Positions 44,666 through 53,125 of a stretch of DNA of 64,000 bases are shown piece after piece. A model generated the notes under the pieces. That model did not search any database and was not told the DNA's origin. It was given only the letters and a program-made list of their open reading frames with translations. The position numbers and the translations under genes were made by a program. This DNA comes from Neolewinella maritima (GTDB lineage: Bacteria > Bacteroidota > Bacteroidia > Chitinophagales > Saprospiraceae). Within the stretch, counting starts at the first letter, position 1. Every line of letters starts with the position of its first letter. Where the stretch lies: assembly GCF_923081025.1 (NCBI RefSeq), contig NZ_CAKLPZ010000002.1:434001-498000 (forward strand). The letters run 5' to 3'.

Positions 44666-46043
44666 CTGGGGTAGAGATTGCACGGGGAGCCCGCGATTTG
44701 AAGTTAAGGAAGCGAAGGGCTGCCGACAGGCCGCGCCGCTGCTTTAGTTGGAGGTTCTTGCCGGTCTGCCGGTTGTATAGCGCCACGATGTCGGCCTCGT
44801 ATTCTTTGTAAAACTCGGGGTCGAAGTTGGCCATGCCGAGCTGCTGCAGCACCTGCTCGATGTGGGTGCCGGAGGCGATCCACTTTTCACAGACCTCGTG
44901 CCGGTAGCGCACGCCCATCAGGTTGAAGCCCTTCACGCTGCCGTCCGCGGCGTCGTAGTTGATGCGCACGGCCTTGTCCTCGGTGGGGTGCTGCCAGTAT
45001 AGACTCTCCAGCCCCTCCCGGCCATCCTTCGGCGGTACGTCGCCGTAGACCTGGTACTCCAGGTCGATGAACTTGGCGGAGTTGAACCAGATACCCGGGT
45101 CATAGGCCACCGGACGGCCCAGCACGGTGTAGGCCACGGTCTCGCCCATGATGCGGCCGGTATACCAGACGGCTTCGATCGCCTTGCGGCTCGGCCGCGG
45201 TTCGCGTACCTCAGCGCAGTCGCCGATGGCGTAGACGTCCGGCAGCGAGGTACGCAGGTAGCCGTCCACCAGCACCCCCTTGCCCAGTTCCAGCCCCTCC
45301 GTATCACGCAGGAAATCGATGTTGGGGTGCACCCCGGCGGTGAGGCCCACGAACTGACAGTCGATCCGCTCGCCCCCCTTGGTAGTGATCGCACCGGCGG
45401 CCCCGCCCCCGTCGTCGTGGATCTCCTGCAGCTCGGTGTCGTGGCGCAGGTCGATGCCGTGGTTCAGGATGTGGCGGCTCACCAGCTCGCTCTCCTCGCG
45501 GGGCAGGGCGCTGCTCCAGTAGCTGCTCTCGCGCACCAGCAGGCTCACGGGGATCTGCCGGCTGTGCAGCATCTCGGCCAGCTCGATACCGATGAGTCCG
45601 CCGCCGACCACTACGGCAGACTGGATATCCGGCGTGATCCGCTCCAGGTACTGGAGGTCCTGGGCGCTGACCAGTCCGCGCACGCGTTCCAGCTCCTGCC
45701 CCGGCCAGTCGAAGGTGTTGTAGCTGCTGCCGGTGGCCAGGATCAGCTTGTCGTAGGCCAGGGTAGTGCCGTCCCCGAAGTGCAGCAGGTGGGCCTCAGG
45801 TTCCACCTGTTCGACGTACTGCCGGCGCAGATCGATGCGGTTCTTGGGCCAGAAGAAGGGCTCGTAGGGCATCAGGTCTTCGAAGCGCTGGTGGCCCATA
45901 TAGGCGTACATCAGGGCGGTGCGGGAGAAGAAGTAGTCGGTCTCGGCGGAGATCAGCGTGATGCGGACCGCGTCGTTCAGCTTGCGTAGCCAGCGGGCGG
46001 CGGTCACTCCGGCGATTCCGTTACCTATGATGGCTACGTGCAT
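44655..46043 (-). CDS. FAD-dependent pyridine nucleotide-disulphide oxidoreductase
   Basis: 462 residues. The FAD-binding GNGIAGVTAA is near the N-terminus, LILATGSSYN at the first domain end, NAD-binding VVVGGGLIGIELAEML, and the second FAD motif VYAIGDCAEV. It lacks the CxxxxC redox disulphide, so it belongs with rubredoxin/ferredoxin-type or nitrite-reductase-type NAD(P)H reductases. The C-terminal 120 residues are an extra domain (YWQHPTEDKAVRINYD) specific to a subgroup. It is translationally coupled to the membrane Fe-S protein and probably feeds it electrons. Confidence 0.88.
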   Translation of the reverse strand: MHVAIIGNGIAGVTAARWLRKLNDAVRITLISAETDYFFSRTALMYAYMGHQRFEDLMPYEPFFWPKNRIDLRRQYVEQVEPEAHLLHFGDGTTLAYDKLILATGSSYNTFDWPGQELERVRGLVSAQDLQYLERITPDIQSAVVVGGGLIGIELAEMLHSRQIPVSLLVRESSYWSSALPREESELVSRHILNHGIDLRHDTELQEIHDDGGGAAGAITTKGGERIDCQFVGLTAGVHPNIDFLRDTEGLELGKGVLVDGYLRTSLPDVYAIGDCAEVREPRPSRKAIEAVWYTGRIMGETVAYTVLGRPVAYDPGIWFNSAKFIDLEYQVYGDVPPKDGREGLESLYWQHPTEDKAVRINYDAADGSVKGFNLMGVRYRHEVCEKWIASGTHIEQVLQQLGMANFDPEFYKEYEADIVALYNRQTGKNLQLKQRRGLSAALRFLNFKSRAPRAISTPDAQ

Positions 46044-46108
46044 GGGGGGGTGGGTGAGGGATGAGTGGGTGTAAACTACGGTGTTTCGGCCGTCCCTGGC
46101 GGCGGGGC

Positions 46109-46116
46109 TACATTTA
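46109..46116 (+). promoter_or_regulatory. Putative -7 box (TACATTTA) of truA
   Basis: TACATTTA matches TAnnTTTG at seven of eight positions and ends four bases before ATG 46121, another near-leaderless arrangement. Confidence 0.35.
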
Positions 46117-46120
46117 CGGC

Positions 46121-46855
46121 ATGGGGCACCGCTACTTCGTTCATTTGGCCTACCGGGGCACGCACTACCGGGGCTGGCAGCGGCAGCGCGGCGAGGTGAT
46201 CACCGTCCAGGACACCATCGAACGGGCGGGGTCGCGGGTGCAACACCAGGAGCTGAAGGCGGTGGGCTGCGGGCGGACCGACGCCGGCGTGCACGCCTCG
46301 GACTACTACCTGCACTTCGACACCACCGAGCCGCTGCGGGACCAATGGCTCTACATCATGAACAAGCTGCTGCCCGACGATATCGTACTCTACCGCGTCT
46401 GGGAGGTCGGGCCCACCGCCCACGTGCGCTACGACGCCCGGGCCCGCACCTACGACTACCACCTGCATACACAGCCCGATCCGTTCCTGGTGCAGACGAG
46501 CAGCTACTACGCCATCGACTCCTTCGATACCGCTGCCCTTACCGCCGCGCTGGGTCTGCTTACCGGCGACCATGACTTTCGCGCCTTCTGCCTGACGCCG
46601 GACCGCCACAACACCACGACCTGCGCCCTGCGGGAGGCCAGCTTCCACGAAGAAGGGGAGGGGCGGTACCGCTTTCGCTTCGTGGCCGATCGCTTTCTGC
46701 GGGGTATGATCCGGATCTTGGTGTTTCAGCTGCTGCGGGTGGCGGCGGGCGAGCTGGATCCCGCCCGACTGGCCACGGCCCTGGCGAGCGGCGAGCGGGT
46801 CGGTATAGGGCAGGCCAGGCCGGAGGGGCTGTTTCTGAGCCGGGTGGAATATTAG
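46121..46855 (+). CDS. truA: tRNA pseudouridine(38-40) synthase TruA
   Basis: Start ATG 46121, 244 residues. It begins FVHLAYRGTHYRGWQRQ and contains the catalytic Asp54 in GCGRTDAGVHA. Later come YDARARTYDYH, GDHDFRAFC and the C-terminal FLRGMIRILV. It isomerises uridines 38-40 in the anticodon arm of many tRNAs. All conserved segments are present. It ends one base before the convergent dtd gene. Confidence 0.96.
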   Translation: MGHRYFVHLAYRGTHYRGWQRQRGEVITVQDTIERAGSRVQHQELKAVGCGRTDAGVHASDYYLHFDTTEPLRDQWLYIMNKLLPDDIVLYRVWEVGPTAHVRYDARARTYDYHLHTQPDPFLVQTSSYYAIDSFDTAALTAALGLLTGDHDFRAFCLTPDRHNTTTCALREASFHEEGEGRYRFRFVADRFLRGMIRILVFQLLRVAAGELDPARLATALASGERVGIGQARPEGLFLSRVEY

Positions 46856-47308
46856 CTACTCCCGGGCCCGCGAGTCCATCCAGATCGTGACCGGGCCGTC
46901 GTTGGTTAGGTCTACCTGCATGTCCGCGCCGAATACGCCGGTCTGTACTGGCCGACCGGCCACCTCCCCGAGTCGCTCGATGAAACGCTCGTACAGCGGT
47001 ACCGCTACCGCCGGCGGGGCACTGCGTGTGAAGCCCGGGCGGTTGCCCTTCTTCGTGCTGGCGTAGAGCGTGAACTGGGAGACGAGCAGTAGTCCGCCGT
47101 CTATGTCCACCACGCTCTGGTTCATCTTGCCGTCTGCGTCGCTGAATATGCGTAGGCGGCTGAGCTTGCCGCAGAGGTAGTCGATGTCTTCGGCTGTGTC
47201 GGTAGCCTCGATGCCCAGCAGGATCAGCAGGCCGCGCCCGATGCGGCCGGTACACGTGCCGGCTACGGTGACGGAGGCCTGGGTGACGCGTTGGGTGAGT
47301 ACTCGCAT
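46856..47308 (-). CDS. dtd: D-aminoacyl-tRNA deacylase
   Basis: 150 residues. [15 protein letters not shown] is the typical N-terminus. [12 protein letters not shown] carries the substrate-site SQFTLY, and [11 protein letters not shown] contains the Gly-cisPro motif. The enzyme removes D-amino acids and glycine mischarged on tRNA. It is convergent with truA, the stops abutting. rpmH lies upstream on the same strand behind its own terminator. Confidence 0.97.
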   Translation of the reverse strand: MRVLTQRVTQASVTVAGTCTGRIGRGLLILLGIEATDTAEDIDYLCGKLSRLRIFSDADGKMNQSVVDIDGGLLLVSQFTLYASTKKGNRPGFTRSAPPAVAVPLYERFIERLGEVAGRPVQTGVFGADMQVDLTNDGPVTIWMDSRARE

Positions 47309-47333
47309 GGGAGAGATAGGTAGAATGGACGTG

Positions 47334-47367
47334 AAAAAGCCCCCGACACTGGAGTAGTGCGGGGGCT
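47334..47367 (-). terminator. Rho-independent terminator of rpmH
   Basis: On the minus strand AGCCCCCGCACT and AGTGTCGGGGGCT pair around a short loop, followed by TTTTT. The stem has one internal mismatch. It separates rpmH from dtd. Confidence 0.88.
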
Positions 47368-47413
47368 CGAATTTTGCAACCTTCCGGGAGTTTACGCCGG
47401 TGGTATCAGTTTC

Positions 47414-47569
47414 TTACTTCTTGTAGGTGTCGTCGCTGACGGTCAGCTTGTGACGGCCCTTGGCGCGGCGACGTGCCAGCAGCTTGCGGCCGTTCTTGGT
47501 CGACATACGGGAGCGGAAGCCGTGCTTGTTGACGCGCTTACGCTTGGAGGGTTGAAAGGTCCTTTTCAT
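47414..47569 (-). CDS. rpmH: Ribosomal protein bL34
   Basis: A 51-residue basic protein. [19 protein letters not shown], then [19 protein letters not shown] and a C-terminal [12 protein letters not shown], is unmistakably bL34. It packs in the large ribosomal subunit near the tunnel exit side. In many bacteria rpmH is next to rnpA and dnaA; here it is a single gene with its own terminator. Confidence 0.97.
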   Translation of the reverse strand: MKRTFQPSKRKRVNKHGFRSRMSTKNGRKLLARRRAKGRHKLTVSDDTYKK

Positions 47570-47729
47570 CGCGGTTCATTTTTTTGACTGTCTCCCGATA
47601 CGTATCGCGAGGGTCCAGGCTGCAAAAGTCGGGCAAAGGTACGGCTTTGCCGCCGAACCTACAAAGGGGCGGACAATTTATTCCCGCCCCGTAAATGTCC
47701 CTTACCTTCCCGGACCTCAATGGTTCCTG

Positions 47730-50700
47730 ATGTTGCGTACGCGTTTGTTCTGCTTACTTTTTCTACTGGGTGTGCTACCGGCCGCCCAGGCGCAAATCGG
47801 TCTATCGCGCGCTACGCTGGCCCAAATACCCGCCGCCCAGCTGCCCCTACAGGACAACGCCGCCCTGCTGGCCGCCGCCGAAGACCGGAAAAGCCCCACC
47901 CAGCCCCAAGAGTTCGCGGTGAGTCTGGCAGTAGACCTTCGCCCCGCCACCGACGGTCGCTGGACGATCCGGGACGACCGGGCAGTATGGCAGCTGCGGG
48001 TACAGAGTCCGGGGGCAAAGTCCCTCAACCTGGGCTTCACCGACTACCGGCTGCCTGCCGGCGCCGAGCTTTACCTGGCTACCCAGACGGCCCGCTACGG
48101 TCCCTTCACCGCCGCCGATAATGCGGACCACGCGGAGTTCTGGTCCCCCCTGCTGCCGGGCGACGAGCTGCTGCTGGAACTGGTGATGCCCACCACGGCT
48201 ACCGACGGGGCCGACCTGGTACTGCGTACCGTCAACCACGACTACCTGGGCATCGCCGCTCAGCTATCCGGGAGTTGCAACGTAGATGTGGTCTGCGGCG
48301 TGGCCGATGGCTTCCCCCTGATCGAGGACTTCCGCGACGCGATCCGCAGCGTAGCCGCCTATACTCTTAACGGGCGGGAGCAGTGCACGGGCTTCCTGGT
48401 CAACAACACCAACCAGGACGGCCGCCCCCTCTTCCTGACCGCCGAGCACTGCAGGATCACTGCCGAGAACGCCCCCTCCCTGGTCGCCTACTGGAACTTC
48501 GAGAACAGTACCTGCCGCGAGCCCGGTTCGGTCAGCAGCGGCGAGGACGGCGACGGTACCCGCAAGGTCTTCAACTCCGGCGCCCGGCTGCTGGCTACTT
48601 ATCCCGCCTCCGACATGACCCTGGTCGAACTAGACGAGCCGGTTAACCCCGCCGCCAACGCCTTTTTCGCCGGCTGGTCGGCCGAAGACGAGCCGCCCAC
48701 CGAGGGGGTCGCCTGTGTGCACCACCCGGAGCTGGACGAAAAGCGCATCTCCCTTTCCTTCAAACCCACGGTAGGCTCCGACCCCTTCGGCAGTACCCTG
48801 AGCGGGGCCGACTTCAACTACCTCAAGGTGCCTTCCTGGGACCTGGGTACTACCCAGGGAGGCTCGTCCGGCGCGCCGCTGTTCGACCTCGATGGGCGGG
48901 CCCGCGGACAGCTACTCGGCGGACTGGCCGGCTGCGGCAACGAGCAGTTCGACGCCTTCGGCTACCTCAACCGCAGCTGGATCGGCGGCGGCACCCCCGC
49001 CACCCGCCTCAAGGACTGGCTGGACCCCTGCGGTACGGGACAGCGGACCATCGATGGCCTGGACCAGTCCGTCATCCGCCGCCAACTGGCCGCCGAACGC
49101 AGTTGCCTGACCCGCTGTGTAGATCAGTCCGCCACCTTCACCCTGCGGGCGGGGGCGGACTTTGCAACGGGAAGCACCCTCAGGGTACTGGCGCCGGAAG
49201 AACTGGGGCTTACCGCACCGGCTACGGTCATCCGCGGCGGCCCGTTCACGATCCGCTACCCGGGAAACGCGGACGTAGCGCCGGGTAGCTATCCAGTGCA
49301 GGTCGTAGTCACGACGGAGAACCTGTCCGATACGCTGACCCTGAGCCTGACCCTTCTGCGCGGCGTGCCTCCCGCCCCCCAGCCACTCCTCCCCACCGCC
49401 CGGCAGGCGCAGGTCGATCCCTTTGCCATCTTCCGCTGGCGTGCCCGGGCGAATAGTCTGAGTTATGACCTACAGATCGCTACTACTGCGGACTTCTCCG
49501 TACGCACCGCCGACCTGCGGGCGATCAGCGATACGACCTACGCGCTGTCCGATGCCCTGGCCGGCGGCACCACCTACTACTGGCGTACGCGGGCCCGCAG
49601 CCTGTGCGGGCTGGGCGACTGGTCGACTCCCGCCACCTTTACGACCGCCCCCCAACAGTGCCTGGTGCAGACGCCGCCCTCCCTCCCCCTCGGCATTCCC
49701 GGGCGCGACTCGGTACTGGTGGTAGCTAAGGTGGATGTCGTCGACCCCCTCACGATCTCCTCCATCGCCGTGCGCTTCGGGGTGGAGCACACCTTCACCG
49801 GCGATCTGTACGCCAGTCTGGTGAGTCCGGGGGGGGATACCATACGCCTGTTCCGCCCGCTGTCCAACGGCCTCTGTACGGGTACACGCATCCAGGTCGA
49901 CTTTGCCGACGACGGCACCACTACCGCCGCCGACTTCGTAGCCAGCTGCCCGGCCCTACCGGAGGATACCTACCAGAGCGTACAGCCGCTGGACCCCCTC
50001 AACCGCCTCATCGGCAGCTCCGCCCAGGGTACCTGGCAGTTGTTGGTGACCGACCGGGCGCCGCAGGACGGCGGGGATATCACCGACTTCGAGCTCCGGC
50101 TGTGCGGCAAGAGCAGCGAGACCCGCGACCTTGCCGTAGGGATCACCAGCGAGGCCATCGTAGCCTGCTCCAATGCCGGCGGCACGAGCCAGCTACAGCT
50201 CGGGGCGGACTTCACCGACGAGCTCTCCCTGCGGGTCACGGCCGGCGGTCAACCGCTGGACAACTACTCCTTCTCCTTCGATCGGGCTACGGGGCTGCTC
50301 GACGTCACCTTCAGCGCCTGGACGCTGGTGGGGGCCGGTACCTACCCCCTGTCCTACACGGTATTCACCGAAGATGCCACCGCCCGCCGCGCGCAGCACA
50401 CCCTCACGGTACTGCCCGCTCCGGCGTTGGCCGAGCCGCTGTCCGTCGAGCTGGAGCCTGCCGGGGTGACCTTCCGCTGGAGCGCGCCCGTCGCCGGCAC
50501 CTACACCCTGGAGCTATCCGAAGATGAATCCTTCGCCCAACCCTTCTATACCGCCAGCACCACCGAGACGACGCTGCTGGTACCCGCCGAGATCCTTCCC
50601 CCCACCTTCTCCTACCGGCTGACTACTACCTCGGCCTGTGGGACGGTCACGGGCAAGCCCCGGCAAGTCGTCGTAGATAAGCTCAATGCCCTGCGCGGCG

Positions 50701-50960
50701 GCTTCGGTAGCGACCGCAGCGTAGCCGTCTACCCCAACCCCACCCGCGGCGCGATCACCCTGACCCGGCGGGGGAGCTGGGCCGGTGAGGTCCTTGCGGG
50801 TACACTATTCAGCAGTACGGGGCGGCAGCTCAGGACGTGGACTCAGCTGCGCAGCGAGCAGGAAACCCTTCAGATCGGTGACTTACCTCCCGGCATATAC
50901 ATGCTACGGCTCAGCGGCGCGGGCGGGGCACAGACGGTCCGTATGCTGCTCACGCGCTAA
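47730..50960 (+). CDS. Secreted trypsin-like protease with FnIII-like, P-domain and T9SS sorting domain
   Basis: 1076 residues. After the signal peptide (LFCLLFLLGVLPAAQAQ) comes a propeptide region. A lysyl-endopeptidase-like S1 domain follows with His at about 239 (LTAEHC), Asp near 294 (SDMTLVELD) and Ser near 380 (GGSSGAPLF). An FnIII-like region at about 545-645 includes PFAIFRWRARAN. Residues about 665-795 match the proprotein convertase P domain (FTGDLYASLVSPGGDTIRL, GTWQLLVTDRA). The end is a T9SS type A sorting domain (VYPNPTRGAITL, LPPGIYMLRLSG). The protein should be surface exposed or released and digest external protein. Confidence 0.88.
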   Translation: MLRTRLFCLLFLLGVLPAAQAQIGLSRATLAQIPAAQLPLQDNAALLAAAEDRKSPTQPQEFAVSLAVDLRPATDGRWTIRDDRAVWQLRVQSPGAKSLNLGFTDYRLPAGAELYLATQTARYGPFTAADNADHAEFWSPLLPGDELLLELVMPTTATDGADLVLRTVNHDYLGIAAQLSGSCNVDVVCGVADGFPLIEDFRDAIRSVAAYTLNGREQCTGFLVNNTNQDGRPLFLTAEHCRITAENAPSLVAYWNFENSTCREPGSVSSGEDGDGTRKVFNSGARLLATYPASDMTLVELDEPVNPAANAFFAGWSAEDEPPTEGVACVHHPELDEKRISLSFKPTVGSDPFGSTLSGADFNYLKVPSWDLGTTQGGSSGAPLFDLDGRARGQLLGGLAGCGNEQFDAFGYLNRSWIGGGTPATRLKDWLDPCGTGQRTIDGLDQSVIRRQLAAERSCLTRCVDQSATFTLRAGADFATGSTLRVLAPEELGLTAPATVIRGGPFTIRYPGNADVAPGSYPVQVVVTTENLSDTLTLSLTLLRGVPPAPQPLLPTARQAQVDPFAIFRWRARANSLSYDLQIATTADFSVRTADLRAISDTTYALSDALAGGTTYYWRTRARSLCGLGDWSTPATFTTAPQQCLVQTPPSLPLGIPGRDSVLVVAKVDVVDPLTISSIAVRFGVEHTFTGDLYASLVSPGGDTIRLFRPLSNGLCTGTRIQVDFADDGTTTAADFVASCPALPEDTYQSVQPLDPLNRLIGSSAQGTWQLLVTDRAPQDGGDITDFELRLCGKSSETRDLAVGITSEAIVACSNAGGTSQLQLGADFTDELSLRVTAGGQPLDNYSFSFDRATGLLDVTFSAWTLVGAGTYPLSYTVFTEDATARRAQHTLTVLPAPALAEPLSVELEPAGVTFRWSAPVAGTYTLELSEDESFAQPFYTASTTETTLLVPAEILPPTFSYRLTTTSACGTVTGKPRQVVVDKLNALRGGFGSDRSVAVYPNPTRGAITLTRRGSWAGEVLAGTLFSSTGRQLRTWTQLRSEQETLQIGDLPPGIYMLRLSGAGGAQTVRMLLTR

Positions 50961-50994
50961 GTACCTTGCACCCGCGCCCCCGCCCCATTTGCCT

Positions 50995-52428
50995 ATGCTT
51001 CGTCTCTGTATTCTGCTGCTTATTTCCTGTAGTGTGTCCGGCCAAACCGGTATGCAGGACGTCGTCGATCAGTTTGCGGGGTCGCAGGTGCTGCGCAATG
51101 CCCTGAAGGCGGTGGACGTACGCGATGCCACTACGGGACGGCGGGTGGCCAGTTACCAGCCGGAGGTGGCCTGTATTCCGGCCTCCACCCAGAAGCTGAT
51201 CACTTCGGCGGTAGCCATGGACGTACTAGGGGCTGATCACCGCTTCGTGACCCGTCTGGTGACGGGTGGGGCCGTGGAGCAGGGCGTACTGCGGGGACAC
51301 CTCTACGTGGTGGGCGGCGGGGACCCCACCCTGGGTAGCAGCCGGATGGAGGGGGTAGACGATATCGATGCGGTAGTGCAGCGGTGGGTACGTGCGGTCC
51401 GGCAGCGGGGCATCACCCGCATCACGGGGGCGGTGGTCGGCGACGGCAGCTACTTCGGTACCGACGGGGCGGGCCGCGGCTGGCCCTGGGCGGACCTAGG
51501 CAACTACTATGGGGCGGGCACCTACGGGCTCAATATCAACGAGAACAGCTACGTGCTGTCGCTGACGCAGCGGCAGCAGGAGGGCAGTACCCCACCGGTG
51601 AGCAGCACCGACCCCGTCATTCCCGGTCTGGTGTTCACCAATGAGTTGCGGAGCGGACCGCGGGGCAGCGGCGATCAGGCCTACATCTTCGGAGCACCCT
51701 TTACGTACCACTACTTTATTCGGGGGAGCATACCGGTGGGTACGGGGCGCTTCCGGATCCGGGGCAGTATTCCCGATCCGCCCTTGCTGGTGGCGCAACT
51801 ACTGACCGTAGCCCTGCGGGAGGCGGGCGTGGAGGTCGTACAGTCGCCCGCTACCCACCTGAGCGTCGGTGCCCTGCCGGAGGGGACCGGTGAGCAACTG
51901 GACGAACGGCGCTCCCCACCCCTGGCCGAGATCGTGGATCGCACCAACCTGACGAGCAACAACCTATTCGCCGAGACCCTGCTGCGCGAAGTACACCGGA
52001 CCCGCGCCACTGCCGGCGACGACCTGACCGAAGTGATCGTAGACTGGCTGGAGGCCCGTGGCATTGCCACCGAAGGCTTGCAACTACAGGACGGCAGCGG
52101 ACTATCCCCGCGCAACTACTTCCCGGCCTCCCTGATGACGGCCCTGCTGGTGGACCGTGCCGGAGCGACGCGGTGGCGGCGGAGCATCCCCCTGGCCGGC
52201 CGCTCAGGTAGCTTGAAAAACGTACTGAAGGGTACCGTGGCGGAGGGTCGCGTATGGGGCAAGAGCGGAACGGTAGACGGGGTACGTGCCTACGCGGGCT
52301 ACGTGGACCGTCCGGACGGCCGGCGGCTGGTCTACCATATCGCGGTCAACAACCATACGCTGCGCGGCGCCCAGCTCAACCCGCTGATCTACGAACTGAT
52401 GCGTGCGCTGTGCACGGCGGGGCTTTAA
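50995..52428 (+). CDS. dacB: D-alanyl-D-alanine carboxypeptidase/endopeptidase (S13, DacB/PBP4)
   Basis: Start ATG 50995, 477 residues, with signal peptide LRLCILLLISCSVSGQ. The penicillin-binding motifs are STQK (about 64-67), SNN (about 320) and KSG (about 422) in place of KTG. The VGGGDPTLGS segment and the large insertion between the first two motifs fit class C PBP4. It trims or cleaves peptidoglycan cross-links in the periplasm. The 5' flank carries TACCTTGCACC and the GC-rich element, in the 30 bases before the ATG. Confidence 0.93.
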   Translation: MLRLCILLLISCSVSGQTGMQDVVDQFAGSQVLRNALKAVDVRDATTGRRVASYQPEVACIPASTQKLITSAVAMDVLGADHRFVTRLVTGGAVEQGVLRGHLYVVGGGDPTLGSSRMEGVDDIDAVVQRWVRAVRQRGITRITGAVVGDGSYFGTDGAGRGWPWADLGNYYGAGTYGLNINENSYVLSLTQRQQEGSTPPVSSTDPVIPGLVFTNELRSGPRGSGDQAYIFGAPFTYHYFIRGSIPVGTGRFRIRGSIPDPPLLVAQLLTVALREAGVEVVQSPATHLSVGALPEGTGEQLDERRSPPLAEIVDRTNLTSNNLFAETLLREVHRTRATAGDDLTEVIVDWLEARGIATEGLQLQDGSGLSPRNYFPASLMTALLVDRAGATRWRRSIPLAGRSGSLKNVLKGTVAEGRVWGKSGTVDGVRAYAGYVDRPDGRRLVYHIAVNNHTLRGAQLNPLIYELMRALCTAGL

Positions 52429-52471
52429 GGGGGACCCGGCTTATCTTACCACGCCCTAGCCCTCCCCGTGT

Positions 52472-53119
52472 ATGCGTTTTATCCCCTTGCTGATCTTACT
52501 GTGTCTGGGCTGCCAGGAGACGAACGGGCCTGCCCCACCCAGTGAGGACGTATACGCTCCGGCCTCGGTAGAGGACGATACCCGCGAGCGGCACGTCTGG
52601 CAGAAGCCGGGGGTAGTGATCGACGCGCTGGGCGATATTGAGGAAAAAGTGATCGCCGATATCGGTGCTGGAGAGGGCTTCTTTGCCCGCCGCCTGGCCC
52701 CTCTGGCCGACCGGGTCATTGCCATCGAGATCGATCAGCGCTGGATCGACTACCTGGATACCGTGCGGATGACGGAACTGCCCACCAACCTGCGCTCCAG
52801 ACTGGAACCCCGCCTGGCCCTGCCGGACGATCCCATGCTGGAAGACGGTGAGGTGGATATCGTACTGTTCGTCAACACCCTCTACCTCATCGACAACCGT
52901 CAGGAATACGTGCACCGCCTGCTGCCGGGGCTGCGGTCGGGCGGTCGCCTGGTCATCGTAGACTGGAAGAAAGAAGCTACCGCGTTGGGTCCTGACCTGG
53001 GCGATCGCATCAGCCTATCGGATCTGGGCCATATGCTGGAGCAGGCCGGCTTTGCGGTACTGAGTACAGATAACACCTCGCTGGATTACCAGTACATCAT
53101 GACCGCGGAGAAGAAGTAG
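52472..53119 (+). CDS. SAM-dependent methyltransferase-like lipoprotein
   Basis: 215 residues. The N-terminus is a lipoprotein signal (PLLILLCLGC, then QETNGP). The rest is a class I methyltransferase fold. Motif I is IADIGAGEGFFARRLA (about 60-76), the acidic residue after strand 2 is in VIAIEIDQRW, and motif IV is VDIVLFVNTLYLI. The tail ends LDYQYIMTAEKK. SAM is not normally present in the periplasm, so a lipid-anchored methyltransferase is odd. Either the N-terminus is not processed or the domain has another use. Similar secreted methyltransferase proteins occur in Bacteroidota and proteobacteria. Confidence 0.82.
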   Translation: MRFIPLLILLCLGCQETNGPAPPSEDVYAPASVEDDTRERHVWQKPGVVIDALGDIEEKVIADIGAGEGFFARRLAPLADRVIAIEIDQRWIDYLDTVRMTELPTNLRSRLEPRLALPDDPMLEDGEVDIVLFVNTLYLIDNRQEYVHRLLPGLRSGGRLVIVDWKKEATALGPDLGDRISLSDLGHMLEQAGFAVLSTDNTSLDYQYIMTAEKK

Positions 53120-53125
53120 CTGTGC

